Source: Lichenicola sp964247735
GTDB taxonomy: Bacteria > Pseudomonadota > Alphaproteobacteria > Acetobacterales > Acetobacteraceae
NCBI GenBank assembly: GCA_964247735.1
Contig: CAXTVS010000006.1
Location: 1-64,000, forward strand
Direction of reading: 5' to 3'
Length of the DNA stretch: 64,000 bases
Positions within the stretch are counted from its first letter, which is position 1, and the number at the start of each line of letters is the position of its first letter. A model generated the notes under the pieces. That model saw nothing but the letters and a program-made list of their open reading frames with translations. It was not told the origin of the DNA and did no database searches. The translations under genes and the position numbers were made by a program. Positions 7,886 through 16,048 of this stretch are shown one piece after another.

Positions 7886-9010
7886 ATGACCTCCTCATTC
7901 CTGCGCCGCCTCCTGCCGGCGATCGCGCTCTGCCTTCCGGCGCTGCCGGCGGCCGCGGTGGACGCACCGTTCCTGGCCGGGCTGAAGCACCGCACGACGA
8001 TCTCCTCGACGGTGCCCGCCAACGGCGACCAGAACCCGTATGCGGTGGTGGTGTCGCCGGTCAGCGCCGGCCGCCTGGTGCGGGACCACGTGCTGGTGGG
8101 CAACTTCAACAACGCCGGCAACCTGCAGGGGCTGGGCACCACGATCGTGCAGATCGACCCGCAGGACCAGAGCCTGTCGCTGTTCGCCTCGGTGCCGCGG
8201 ACCCTGGACCGCTGCCCCGGCGGCGTCGGCCTGACCACGGCGATGGCGGTGCTCAAGACCGGCTGGGTGATCATCGGCTCCCTGCCAAGCCGGGACGGCA
8301 CCACCGCCACCAAGGGCGACGGCTGCCTGATCCTGTTCGACCACGACGGCAAGGTGGCCGACGTGTGGAGCGGGCCGAAGATCAACGGGCCCTGGGGCAA
8401 CATGGCGGTGATCGACCGCGGCGACAGCGCCACCCTGTTCTTCAGCAACACCGGCTACGGCGTCGGTGCGCCGCCGGCCGAGGGGGTCATGAACACCGTG
8501 TCCAGGGCGACCGTGGTGCGCCTGGAGCTGCGGATCCCGGCCGGGGGCAGGCCGCGCGTCGCCGGCATGACGGTGGTGGCGGACGGCTTCGCCGAGGCGC
8601 CGGACAGGGGCGTGTTCATCGTCGGCCCGACCGGGGTGGCGCTCGGCCCGAACGGCTCGATCTACGTGTCGGACGCGATCGGCAACCGGATCGTGCAGAT
8701 CCCGGACGCGCTGACCCGCACCACCAGCGCCGGCACCGGCACCGCCGTCACCGCGGACGGGTTCCTCCGCCGGCCGCTCGCCCTTGTAAACGCGCCGAAC
8801 GGCCACCTTCTGGTGACCAACGCGTTGAACGGCCAGGTGGTGGAGGTCGACCCGCTGGCCCGGCGGCAGGTCGCGGCGCAATGGGTCGACGTGGACCGGG
8901 CGCAGCAGCCAGCCGGCAACGGCGACCTGTTCGGTCTGGCCATTACGCCGAAGGGCGACGGCTTCTATTATGTGGAGGACGACGTGAACACGCTCGTCCT
9001 GTCCCACTAG
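7886..9010 (+). CDS. Secreted NHL/SMP-30-like beta-propeller protein
   Basis: This 374-residue exported protein has a signal peptide (LLPAIALCLPALPAAA). The body contains NHL-type blades, clearest at GPTGVALGPNGSIYVSDAIG and ALVNAPNGHLLVTNALNG, which fold as a beta-propeller. There is no recognised catalytic set, so it may bind a ligand or partner in the periplasm, or be a lactonase-like enzyme. The ATG at 7886 has CGGAG nine bases upstream; an in-frame upstream start (7856) would precede the signal peptide. It sits 33 bases after the porin and 25 bases before the DyP peroxidase, so one transcript is likely. The context suggests a role with the peroxidase in handling haem, iron or an oxidised substrate, but this is inference. 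Confidence 0.75.
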   Translation: MTSSFLRRLLPAIALCLPALPAAAVDAPFLAGLKHRTTISSTVPANGDQNPYAVVVSPVSAGRLVRDHVLVGNFNNAGNLQGLGTTIVQIDPQDQSLSLFASVPRTLDRCPGGVGLTTAMAVLKTGWVIIGSLPSRDGTTATKGDGCLILFDHDGKVADVWSGPKINGPWGNMAVIDRGDSATLFFSNTGYGVGAPPAEGVMNTVSRATVVRLELRIPAGGRPRVAGMTVVADGFAEAPDRGVFIVGPTGVALGPNGSIYVSDAIGNRIVQIPDALTRTTSAGTGTAVTADGFLRRPLALVNAPNGHLLVTNALNGQVVEVDPLARRQVAAQWVDVDRAQQPAGNGDLFGLAITPKGDGFYYVEDDVNTLVLSH

Positions 9011-9035
9011 AACCCCCAGCGAGGAACCGGCAGCC

Positions 9036-10445
9036 TTGCCCGACGACCAGACCGACCCGCCGGACACCCCCGTCCCGGCGCGACGCGGCTTCCTGAAGGG
9101 AGCCGGCGGCCTGGCCGTGGCAGGCGCCATGTGCCCGTTCTCCGGCGCGCGGGCGGCCGCCGCGCCGCTGTTGCAGGCCAAGGGCGTGTCCGCAGGCAGC
9201 CAGGGCGCCTCGCGGGCGGTGCCGGAACCGTTCGACGGCCCGCACCAGGCCGGCATCCTGACGCCGCTGCAGAACCACAGCTGCTTCGTCGCCTTCGACC
9301 TCGTGACGGCGGACGGCCCATCGGTCGCGCGGCTGATGCGGTCCTGGACCGAGGCGGCGCGCCGGATGACGCGCGGCCAGGCCGCGGCGACGATGGACGG
9401 CAGCCCGGACAGGCCCCCTGCGGACAGCGGCGAGGCGGTCGGGCTGGGCCCGGCCCGGCTCACCATCACCTTCGGCTTCGGCGCCGGGCTGTTCGAGAAG
9501 GACGGGCAGGACCGCTACGGCCTGCGCGCACGCCGGCCGGCGGCGCTGGCCGACCTGCCCCGCTTCAACGGCGACCAGCTCGCCCCCGGCAGCAGCGGCG
9601 GCGACCTGTCGGTGCAGGCCTGCGCCGACGACCCGCAGGTGGCGTTCCACGCGGTGCGCCAGCTGGCGCGGATCGCCGACAGGGTGGCGCAGCTGCGCTG
9701 GATCCAGAACGGCTACAGCGCCCAGTTCGCCGCCGAGGACACGCCGCGCAACCTCCTGGGCTTCAAGGACGGCACCCAGAACCCGATCTCGCGCCGGCCG
9801 GACCAGGCCAGCGCCATCGCCGGCGGCAGGCGCTACCTGGCCAGCACCGCGGACGAGATCGTCTGGGCCGACGGCACCGACGGGGAGTGGATGCGCAACG
9901 GCTCCTACCTGGTGGCGCGCCGGATCCGCATCGCCCTCGAGCATTGGGACCGCACCGAGCTGTCGTTCCAGGAGCAGGTGTTCGGCCGCTCCAAGCAGTC
10001 CGGCGCGCCGCTGACCGGTCGCAGCGAGTTCGACCCGCTCGACCTCGACGCGGTGGATCACGACGGCAACCCGGTGATCGACGAGAACGCCCACGTCCGG
10101 CTGGCCTCCGCCGCCAGCAACGACGGCGCGCAGATCCTGCGCCGGTCGTACTCCTACAACGACGGGCTGAACTTCGTCGCCGAGCGCTGGCCGCCCTGGC
10201 ACCAGGGGCTGGAATACGACGCCGGGCTGTTCTTCGTCTGCTACCAGCGCGACCCGCGCGCGGGCTTCGTGCGCATCTTCGAGAAGATGTCGAAGCTCGA
10301 CCTGCTGAACCAGTACGCCACCCATGTCGGCGGCGGCCTGTTCGCGATCCCGCCGGGAACCGGCGGCCCGGACCGCTACGTCGGCCAGGCGCTGTTCGAG
10401 GGCGTTCCGCTGCGCGTGGCGGAGAACAGGCCTGCCGCCTACTGA
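9036..10445 (+). CDS. Tat-exported Dyp-type haem peroxidase (EfeB-like)
   Basis: This is a periplasmic dye-decolorising peroxidase of 469 residues. The N-terminus has the twin-arginine motif in ARRGFLKGAGG followed by a hydrophobic stretch and ARAAAAP. GFKDGTQNP (about residue 241) holds the family GxxDG motif with the distal aspartate; ENAHVRLAS (about 350) holds the proximal haem-ligand histidine; and ILRRSYSYNDG supplies the conserved arginine. The YATHVGGGLFAIPPG tail is typical of EfeB/DyP type A. It should use hydrogen peroxide to oxidise substrates, or take part in iron release from haem as proposed for EfeB. No efeU or efeO is nearby; instead a porin and a propeller protein share the operon. 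The start codon is TTG with GAGG upstream. Confidence 0.92.
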   Translation: MPDDQTDPPDTPVPARRGFLKGAGGLAVAGAMCPFSGARAAAAPLLQAKGVSAGSQGASRAVPEPFDGPHQAGILTPLQNHSCFVAFDLVTADGPSVARLMRSWTEAARRMTRGQAAATMDGSPDRPPADSGEAVGLGPARLTITFGFGAGLFEKDGQDRYGLRARRPAALADLPRFNGDQLAPGSSGGDLSVQACADDPQVAFHAVRQLARIADRVAQLRWIQNGYSAQFAAEDTPRNLLGFKDGTQNPISRRPDQASAIAGGRRYLASTADEIVWADGTDGEWMRNGSYLVARRIRIALEHWDRTELSFQEQVFGRSKQSGAPLTGRSEFDPLDLDAVDHDGNPVIDENAHVRLASAASNDGAQILRRSYSYNDGLNFVAERWPPWHQGLEYDAGLFFVCYQRDPRAGFVRIFEKMSKLDLLNQYATHVGGGLFAIPPGTGGPDRYVGQALFEGVPLRVAENRPAAY

Positions 10446-10469
10446 GGCGGGGGCGGCCGGCGCGGTTCC

Positions 10470-10498
10470 TTGACAGGTCGTTGCACCGCCGTTAGTGG
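10470..10498 (+). promoter_or_regulatory. Candidate sigma-70-type promoter of the F0 ATP synthase operon
   Basis: A perfect TTGACA (10470-10475) is followed after 17 bases by TAGTGG (10493-10498), 29 bases before the atpI start. The -10 match is weak. The spacer and -10 fall inside an inverted repeat (CCGCCGT at 10486-10492, ACGGCGG at 10499-10505). Confidence 0.35.
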
Positions 10499-10527
10499 AC
10501 GGCGGCGCCCGGCGGAAGGTGCGTTCT

Positions 10528-10854
10528 ATGGATGAGGACACGACCGACCGGAGCGCGTTCGACCGGAGGCTGCAGGAGGCCAGGACCAGGCAGGGCCTGG
10601 ACCCGGAGCCTCCACGGACCGGGACGACGCCCGACGCTTCGGCCATGGCGGTGTTCTTCCGGGTCGGCGTCGAGCTGGTTTCGGCGCTCCTGGTGGGCCT
10701 GGCGGTCGGCTGGGGGCTGGACCGCCTGCTGGGAACCAGGCCGCTGTTCCTGATCCTGTTCGTGTTCCTCGGCGGGGTCGCGGGCATCGTGAACGTTTGG
10801 CGGCTGGTCGCGCCGCCACCGATTCTCGGCCGCAAGAGCCGGGATCGCGGTTGA
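10528..10854 (+). CDS. atpI: F0F1 ATP synthase assembly protein AtpI
   Basis: This is a small membrane protein of 108 residues and first gene of the F0 operon. After a charged N-terminal region it has two transmembrane helices (VELVSALLVGLAVGWGLDRL and FLILFVFLGGVAGIVNVWRL), with the family motif GxxxGxxLDRLLGT between them. AtpI helps assemble the c-ring and is dispensable in many species. The ATG at 10528 has GGAAGG nine bases upstream; an upstream in-frame codon exists but lacks a better site. Its stop lies 11 bases before the chosen atpB start, and a TTG overlaps the stop, so coupling is likely. Confidence 0.88.
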   Translation: MDEDTTDRSAFDRRLQEARTRQGLDPEPPRTGTTPDASAMAVFFRVGVELVSALLVGLAVGWGLDRLLGTRPLFLILFVFLGGVAGIVNVWRLVAPPPILGRKSRDRG

Positions 10855-10865
10855 AGGGGGGGCTT

Positions 10866-11615
10866 GTGGCGGGCGGACACACCATCGACGCGCTGGGGCA
10901 GTTCGCGCTGCACCCGGTCCTGGGATCGCCCGGGGCAAGCCTGCGCTTCAGCCAGTCCAACCTGATGATGGTGATCGCGTCGGCGATCATCCTGCTCCTG
11001 CTCTACGTCGGCATGCGCCCGCGCGCCATCGTGCCGGGCCGGCTGCAGGCGGCGGCCGAGCTGCTGTACGACTTCATCCACAGCATGACGACCGACCAGA
11101 TCGGGCCCCAGGGCCGGCGCTTCTTCCCGTTCGTGTTCACCCTGTTCGCCTTCATCCTGGCCGGCAACTACATCGGCCTGGTGCCCGGCGCCTTCACCTT
11201 CACCAGCCACATCGCGGTGACCGCGGGACTGGCGATCCTGGTGTTCGTGGTCGGGCTCCTGGTGGCGCTGCGCGAGCAGGGGTTCGGGTTCTTCGCCCAT
11301 TTCGTGCCCGAAGGCGCCCCGGTGGCGCTGGCGCCGCTGCTGGTGCCGATCGAGATCCTGTCCTACCTGTCGCGCCCGATCAGCCTGTCGGTGCGGTTGT
11401 TCGCCAACATGATGGCCGGCCACGTCATGTTCGAGATGTTCGCCGCCTTCACCATCATGCTGGGCGGCATCCACCTGATCGGGCCGGTGCTGGGGGTGGC
11501 ACCCTTGGCGATCAACGTCGCCCTGATGGCGCTGGAGCTTCTGGTCGGCGGCCTGCAGGCCTACGTGTTCGCCATCCTCACCTGCATCTACCTGCGCGAG
11601 GCGGTGGCGCACTGA
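10866..11615 (+). CDS. atpB: ATP synthase F0 subunit a
   Basis: This is the proton-channel half of F0, about 249 residues with five or six membrane helices. The conserved helix with the essential arginine is clear (SRPISLSVRLFANMMAGH), and the last helix has ELLVGGLQAYVFAIL with the conserved glutamine. EGAPVALAPLLVPIEI is also typical. The GTG at 10866 is preferred because AAGGGGGGG lies just upstream, giving a normal N-terminus (AGGHTIDALGQF); a TTG at 10851 overlapping the atpI stop is the alternative. It is the second gene of atpI-B-E-b'-b. Confidence 0.95.
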   Translation: MAGGHTIDALGQFALHPVLGSPGASLRFSQSNLMMVIASAIILLLLYVGMRPRAIVPGRLQAAAELLYDFIHSMTTDQIGPQGRRFFPFVFTLFAFILAGNYIGLVPGAFTFTSHIAVTAGLAILVFVVGLLVALREQGFGFFAHFVPEGAPVALAPLLVPIEILSYLSRPISLSVRLFANMMAGHVMFEMFAAFTIMLGGIHLIGPVLGVAPLAINVALMALELLVGGLQAYVFAILTCIYLREAVAH

Positions 11616-11666
11616 CGCGCCGCCCCGGTCCGGCTTTCCTTCTTCCAAACCCAAGGATACGTTCCC

Positions 11667-11891
11667 ATGGATCTCGCTGCCGCCCGCTACATCGGCGCCG
11701 GTCTCGCCGTGATCGCCCTCGCCGGCGTCGGCGTCGGCATCGGCAACATCTTCGCCGCCCTGGTGAGCGCGATCGGCCGCAACCCGGCCGCCCGCCCGCA
11801 CGTGTTCGGCCTCGGCATCCTGGGCTTCGCGCTGACCGAGGCGGTGGCGCTGTACGCCCTGGTGATCGCCTTCATCATCCTGTTCGTCTAA
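11667..11891 (+). CDS. atpE: ATP synthase F0 subunit c
   Basis: This 74-residue proteolipid of the rotating c-ring has two helices joined by the polar loop GRNPAARP. The N-terminal helix has the GVGVGIGN glycine motif for tight helix packing, and the C-terminal helix has the proton-carrying glutamate in FALTEAVALYALV. No sodium-binding glutamine/serine pattern is evident, so protons are the likely coupling ion. The start ATG is unambiguous. As expected for the most abundant F0 subunit, it has its own upstream leader of about 50 bases. Confidence 0.95.
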   Translation: MDLAAARYIGAGLAVIALAGVGVGIGNIFAALVSAIGRNPAARPHVFGLGILGFALTEAVALYALVIAFIILFV

Positions 11892-11908
11892 CGCACCGGA
11901 GCGGTTCC

Positions 11909-12481
11909 ATGTCGCGCGCGACCCTCGGCCTGCTGTCGGTCCTCGCGACCACCGCGGCAGCGCCCGCCTTCGCCGCCGGCATGCCGCAGCTCCAGTTCAA
12001 CAACCCGCTCACCACCGGGCAGGTGTTCTGGGGCGCGGTCATCTTCCTCCTGCTCTACCTCGTCCTGAGCCGCTCGGCGCTGCCGCGCGTGGGTGCGGTG
12101 CTGGCCGAGCGCCGCAACCGGATCGAGGGCGATCTCGACGCGGCCAAGGCGGCCAGGGGCGAGGCCGACCGGGCGGTCGCCGAGCTGCGCCGTGCCCGCC
12201 GCGACGCGTCCGCCGAGGCGGGCGGGATCGTCGACACGGTGGTGGCCGAGGCGCGCAGCCAGGCCGCGACCGCCAACCGCGAGATGAACCAGCGCCTCGA
12301 GGCCGAGATCGCCCGTGCCGAAGCGGAGGTCACCGCGGCGCGCGACGCGGCGATGGGCTCGCTGCGCGGCGTCGCCACCGAGACCGCGCAGACCCTGGTC
12401 GAGCGGCTGACCGGCGCACCCGCCGACGCGGGGCTGCTGTCCGCCAAGGTGGATGCCGCTCTCTCTGCCCGCGCCGCCTGA
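11909..12481 (+). CDS. atpF': ATP synthase F0 subunit b'
   Basis: This is the first of two b-type stator subunits, 190 residues. After a signal-like or transmembrane N-terminus (FAAGMPQLQFNNPLTTGQVFWGAVIFLLLYLVLS), it has the family motif ALPRVGAVLAERRNRIEGDL and a long charged, alanine-rich coiled coil. With subunit b it forms the peripheral stalk that holds F1 still. Two distinct b genes are typical of photosynthetic bacteria and alphaproteobacteria. It lies 17 bases after atpE. Confidence 0.9.
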   Translation: MSRATLGLLSVLATTAAAPAFAAGMPQLQFNNPLTTGQVFWGAVIFLLLYLVLSRSALPRVGAVLAERRNRIEGDLDAAKAARGEADRAVAELRRARRDASAEAGGIVDTVVAEARSQAATANREMNQRLEAEIARAEAEVTAARDAAMGSLRGVATETAQTLVERLTGAPADAGLLSAKVDAALSARAA

Positions 12482-12497
12482 CCACGGGGGGATCACC

Positions 12498-13010
12498 ATG
12501 GACGCCGCCGCCCTGCTGCACGAGCCGCGCTTCTGGTACGCGGTCGCGTTCGTCCTGTTCTTCGTGCTGTTCGGACGCAGGCTGTGGCGCCCGCTGGCGG
12601 CGCTGCTCGACCGCCGGGCGGCCGAGGTGCGGCTGGAGCTGGACGAGGCGGCCCGGCTGCGCCGGGAGGCGGAGGCGATGCTGGCGGAGGCGAAGCGGGA
12701 ACGGGACGCCGCCCTCGCGGAGGCGAGGACGACCGTCGAGAACGCCAGGGCGGAGGCCGCCCGGATCGCCGAGGCCGCGAAGCGGGACGCCGAGGTGACC
12801 GCCCGGCGGCGCGAGCGCCTGGCGCAGGACCGGATCGCGGCGACGCAGCGCGCGGCGGTCGCCGAGATACGCAGCGTGGCGGCCGACGTCGCCACCGAGG
12901 CGGCGCGCGCCGCGGTGGCCGAGGCGCTGACCGCGGAGAATGACGCCGCGCTGATCGACCGGGCGATCGCCGCCCTGCCGGCCTCGTTCGCGACCCGCGT
13001 CGCCGCGTGA
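12498..13010 (+). CDS. atpF: ATP synthase F0 subunit b
   Basis: This is the second stator subunit, about 170 residues. One N-terminal transmembrane helix (FWYAVAFVLFFVLFGRRLW) is followed by RPLAALLDRRAAEVRLELDE and a long coiled coil rich in Ala, Glu and Arg. The ATG at 12498 has GGGGGG about nine bases upstream. The stop overlaps the GTG of the following glycosyltransferase (GTGA), so that unrelated gene is translationally coupled to the ATP synthase operon. F1 genes are elsewhere in the genome, as usual in alphaproteobacteria. Confidence 0.9.
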   Translation: MDAAALLHEPRFWYAVAFVLFFVLFGRRLWRPLAALLDRRAAEVRLELDEAARLRREAEAMLAEAKRERDAALAEARTTVENARAEAARIAEAAKRDAEVTARRRERLAQDRIAATQRAAVAEIRSVAADVATEAARAAVAEALTAENDAALIDRAIAALPASFATRVAA

Positions 13011-13777
13011 ACGAACAGCTCCGGCGGTTCGACCCGGCGTCCCAGGCCGAGCCGCCCGTGTTGTCGATCGTGGCCGCGGTGCTGAACGAGGCGGAGAACA
13101 TCCGCCCGGTCTGCACCGAGATGGCGGAGGCGTTCCGCTCGCTGCCGCCGCACGAGGTGGTGTTCGTCGACGACGGCAGCAGCGACGGCACCGTCGCCGC
13201 CCTGCTGGCGGCGCGCGACGTGCTGCCGGCGCTCCGCGTGGTCAGCCACGACCGCCGCTGCGGCAAGTCGGCGGCGCTGCGCACCGGCATCGAGGCGGCG
13301 CGCGGCACCTGGATCGCCACCATCGACGGCGACGGCCAGGACGACCCGACGGAGATCGCGCCGATGCTGGCCCAGGCGCTGGAGGCCGGGCCGATCGTGC
13401 CGGGGCCTCTGGTGGTCGGCGTCCGGCTCAAGCGCCACGACACCCTGTCCCGCCGCCTCGCCACCCGGGTCGCCAACGGGCTGCGCCGACGGCTGCTGAA
13501 GGACGGCTGCCCGGACACGGGGGCGCCGATGAAGCTGTTCCGCCGCGCCGACTTCCTGCGCCTGCCGCAGTTCGAGGGCGTGCACCGGTTCCTGCCGGCG
13601 CTGTTCGGGCATTACGGCAGCCCGCTGATCTGCTATCCCGTCCGTCACCGAGCCCGGCTGCACGGCAGCTCGAAATACACCAACCTGAACCGCGCCCTGG
13701 TCGGCATACGCGACACCGCGGGCGTGATCTGGCTGCAGTCGCGCACCCATGTTCCGGACCGGCTGACGGAACGCTGA
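13007..13777 (+). CDS. Glycosyltransferase family 2, dolichyl-phosphate-mannose-synthase-like, without membrane helices
   Basis: This 256-residue GT2 domain has LSIVAAVLNEAENI at its start, EVVFVDDGSSDGT (nucleotide site) and ATIDGDGQDDP, where the DxD region binds the metal and sugar nucleotide. DTGAPMKLFRR is a typical acceptor-side block. It ends shortly after the catalytic domain without the C-terminal membrane helices of ArnC/GtrB-type enzymes. It probably makes a polyprenyl-phosphate sugar donor. The next gene is an ArnT-like transferase that uses such donors, so the two likely work as a donor-acceptor pair in envelope glycosylation. Its GTG start overlaps the atpF stop. Confidence 0.8.
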   Translation: MNEQLRRFDPASQAEPPVLSIVAAVLNEAENIRPVCTEMAEAFRSLPPHEVVFVDDGSSDGTVAALLAARDVLPALRVVSHDRRCGKSAALRTGIEAARGTWIATIDGDGQDDPTEIAPMLAQALEAGPIVPGPLVVGVRLKRHDTLSRRLATRVANGLRRRLLKDGCPDTGAPMKLFRRADFLRLPQFEGVHRFLPALFGHYGSPLICYPVRHRARLHGSSKYTNLNRALVGIRDTAGVIWLQSRTHVPDRLTER

Positions 13778-13830
13778 CGGACCGGACCCCGGCGGGATCG
13801 GGGCGCCGTTCCCGCCCGGCGGAGATCCCG

Positions 13831-15477
13831 ATGCTCAACCTCCGGCACACCGTCCTGATCCTGGCCCTGGTGACCGCCCTATTCCTGCCGGGACGGTCGA
13901 GCCTGCCGCCGTTCGACCGCGACGAGCCGCGCTACATGGAGGCAGCTGCGCAGATGCTGCGCTCGGGCGACTTCGTCGACGTGCGGTTCCAGGACCAGCC
14001 GCGCTACCTGCAGCCGGCCGGCATCTACTGGCTGGAAGCCGCCGCGGTGGCCGCGACCGGCACGCTCCGGAGCCGCGAGGTTTGGGCCTACCGGCTGCCG
14101 ACCCTGCTGGCGGTGGTGGCGTCGGTGCTGCTGACGGCGCGGATAGGGACGACGCTGTTCGGCCCGACCGCTGGGCTGCTGGGCGCGCTGATGCTCGCGG
14201 TGTCGGTGCTGATGACCGCCGAGGGCCGCCTCGCGACCATCGACAGCTGCCTGCTGGCGGCGGTGATGGCGATGCAGACGGCGCTGCTGCGCGCCTGGAG
14301 CGACCGCGGCTCCACCCGGCGGACCCCGCCCGCGGTCGCCGCCCTGTATTGGGCGGCGCTCGGGGTCGGACTGATGCTGAAGGGGCCGGTGATGCTGATC
14401 CCGGCCTTCGGCACGCCGCTGGCGCTGGCGCTGGTCGAGCATCGCGTCGGCTGGTGGCGCCGGCTGTACCCGGCCTGGGGGGTGCCGCTGATGCTGGCGA
14501 TCGTGCTGCCGTGGTGCGTGGCGATCGCGCTGCGCAGCCACGGGCTGTTCTTCCAGCGCGCGGTGGGCACCAACTTCCTCGGCAAGGTGGCGTCGGGGCA
14601 GCAGGCGCACGGCCTGCCGCCCGGCTACCACCTCCTGGTGTTCGCGGTCGCGTTCTGGCCCGGCTCCCTGTTCGCGGCGATGGCGGTCCCGTTCGTGTGG
14701 TCCAGGCGGCGCAGCGCGTCCATCCGGTTCCTGCTGTGCTGGATCGTGCCGCACTGGCTCCTGTTCGAGCTGATCGCCACCAAGCTGCCGCACTACGTGC
14801 TGCCGGCCTATCCGGCGATCGCCCTGCTGGCCGCGGCCGCGGTGGCCCAGCCGGGCGGATGGCGCCGGCCGGCCGCGCGCTGGGGGCGGGCGCTGCTGGC
14901 GGCCTACGGGCTGCTCTGGCTCGGCATCGGGCTCGTGCTGGCGGCGGCGGGACCGGTGCTGCTGTGGCGGCTGCAGCACGAGCTGTCGCCGGTGTCGCTG
15001 CTGATCCCGGCGCTGTCGATGCCGCTGCTGCTGCTGTCGGCCTTCCTCCTGCTGCGGAGACGGGTGCAGGACGGACTGCTGTCGGTGTGCGGTGCCGCGG
15101 TGATCATCTATTTCGGCCTGTTCACCGCCGTGCTGCCGCAGCTGGACACCATCTGGCTCAGCCCGCGCATCGCCCGCACGGTGGCGCTGGTGCGGCCGTG
15201 CCCGGACAGCGTGCTGGCCTCGTCCTCGTTCAGCGAGCCGAGCCTGGTGTTCCTCGCCGGCCAGGACACCCGGCTGGTGAACGCACCCGCCGCGGCCGAC
15301 TTCCTGTCCGGCGACCGGCGCTGCGGGCTGGCACTGGTCGGCAGCCGTGACGAGGCGGCCTTCCGCACCCGCTCGGCCGCCGACGGGCTGCCGCTGCGAC
15401 AGCTGGCGCTGATCGAGGGCATCAACTATTCGACCGGCCGCAGGCTGTCCTTGAAGCTGTTCCGCGCAGCACCCTGA
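13831..15477 (+). CDS. ArnT/PMT-like membrane glycosyltransferase (GT39/GT83 type)
   Basis: This integral membrane transferase of 548 residues has about ten or more hydrophobic segments. The first periplasmic loop has FDRDEPRYMEAAAQML, with the catalytic acidic residues of the GT-C fold, followed by DQPRYLQPAGIYWLEA, matching the ArnT family (usually KPPL or similar at this place). FELIATKLPHYVLPAYPA is the second conserved loop. It should move a sugar from a polyprenyl-phosphate carrier to lipid A, protein or another envelope acceptor. CGGAG lies 8 bases before the ATG. It directly follows the GT2 gene that could supply its donor. Confidence 0.85.
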   Translation: MLNLRHTVLILALVTALFLPGRSSLPPFDRDEPRYMEAAAQMLRSGDFVDVRFQDQPRYLQPAGIYWLEAAAVAATGTLRSREVWAYRLPTLLAVVASVLLTARIGTTLFGPTAGLLGALMLAVSVLMTAEGRLATIDSCLLAAVMAMQTALLRAWSDRGSTRRTPPAVAALYWAALGVGLMLKGPVMLIPAFGTPLALALVEHRVGWWRRLYPAWGVPLMLAIVLPWCVAIALRSHGLFFQRAVGTNFLGKVASGQQAHGLPPGYHLLVFAVAFWPGSLFAAMAVPFVWSRRRSASIRFLLCWIVPHWLLFELIATKLPHYVLPAYPAIALLAAAAVAQPGGWRRPAARWGRALLAAYGLLWLGIGLVLAAAGPVLLWRLQHELSPVSLLIPALSMPLLLLSAFLLLRRRVQDGLLSVCGAAVIIYFGLFTAVLPQLDTIWLSPRIARTVALVRPCPDSVLASSSFSEPSLVFLAGQDTRLVNAPAAADFLSGDRRCGLALVGSRDEAAFRTRSAADGLPLRQLALIEGINYSTGRRLSLKLFRAAP

Positions 15478-15576
15478 TGGCGGTCCAGGCCAGGAGGACG
15501 TGGCGCGCCGGACCACATGCTGGCGCGGTCGTCCATCCCTGCGTGGCGACGGACCGGGAAATCAGCGGGTTGATCC

Positions 15577-15591
15577 TGGCACGGGACTTGC
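15577..15591 (+). promoter_or_regulatory. Sigma-54 (RpoN) -24/-12 promoter
   Basis: TGGCACG (15577-15583), four bases, then TTGC (15588-15591) matches the sigma-54 consensus TGGCACG-N4-TTGC at every fixed position. GG and GC are exactly 12 bases apart. Transcription would start near 15603, about 32 bases before the ATG at 15635, leaving room for the CGGAG ribosome site. This is among the best regulatory matches in the window. An activator-binding site was not identified. Confidence 0.65.
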
Positions 15592-15634
15592 GATGGAGTC
15601 GGTCGCGAGGCGTCGTGCCTCCGGAGCAGTTCCG

Positions 15635-16048
15635 ATGACCGTTCGATACAGTGCGTTCGCAGGGGCCGGCGACGTGTCGTTCGCCTCCGACGACCGGGCC
15701 GGCCGCGACCTGGCGAGCCTGAACTACGTCCTCCTCATCCTCGGCTTCCTCACCGGCATTACCGCCTTCGTGGCGGTGCTGCTGGCGTACTGGCGGCGCG
15801 GCCGCTGCTTCGGCGCGGCGCGCAGCCACCTCGACTGGCAGATCCGGATCTTCTGGCACGGCGTGCTCGCCTTCCTGGCGATCGGTGCGCTGCACGCGGT
15901 GATCCTGGGGCTCGGCGCCATCACCTTCGGCATCGGCCTCGTGTTCATGGTGATCCCCTGGGGCCTGGGCGTGCTCTGGCTGGTCTGGACGGTGTGGGCG
16001 ATCGTGCACGGCATGCGCCGGCTGAACCGGGGCCTGCCGGTCCGCTGA
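15635..16048 (+). CDS. DUF4870-like small membrane protein behind a sigma-54 promoter
   Basis: This 137-residue protein has three predicted membrane helices. The order is LNYVLLILGFLTGITAFVAVLLAYW, a basic loop containing SHLDWQIRIFWHGVLAF, then GIGLVFMVIPWGLGVLWLVWTVW and the tail GMRRLNRGLPVR. The SHxxWQIRxFW block and the final helix before RxxRGxxxL are typical of DUF4870/Tic20-fold proteins. Function is unknown for most members; some are envelope-stress or tellurium-related. The ATG at 15635 has CGGAG nine bases before it. The gene appears to be transcribed from its own RpoN promoter, which predicts control by an AAA+ activator. Confidence 0.75.
   Translation: MTVRYSAFAGAGDVSFASDDRAGRDLASLNYVLLILGFLTGITAFVAVLLAYWRRGRCFGAARSHLDWQIRIFWHGVLAFLAIGALHAVILGLGAITFGIGLVFMVIPWGLGVLWLVWTVWAIVHGMRRLNRGLPVR

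Noticed and set aside
10486..10505. Inverted repeat (CCGCCGT/ACGGCGG) before atpI as a DyP terminator
   Set aside because: It has no T-run and overlaps the candidate atp promoter, so it could be chance; it is mentioned with the promoter but not called as a terminator.
8943..11801. Very long minus-strand open frame (over 900 codons) opposite the DyP and atp genes
   Set aside because: It is a shadow: GC-rich codon bias leaves the opposite strand open. The plus strand contains unmistakable DyP and ATP synthase genes, while the antisense product is low-complexity Arg/Gly/Ala/His without motifs.
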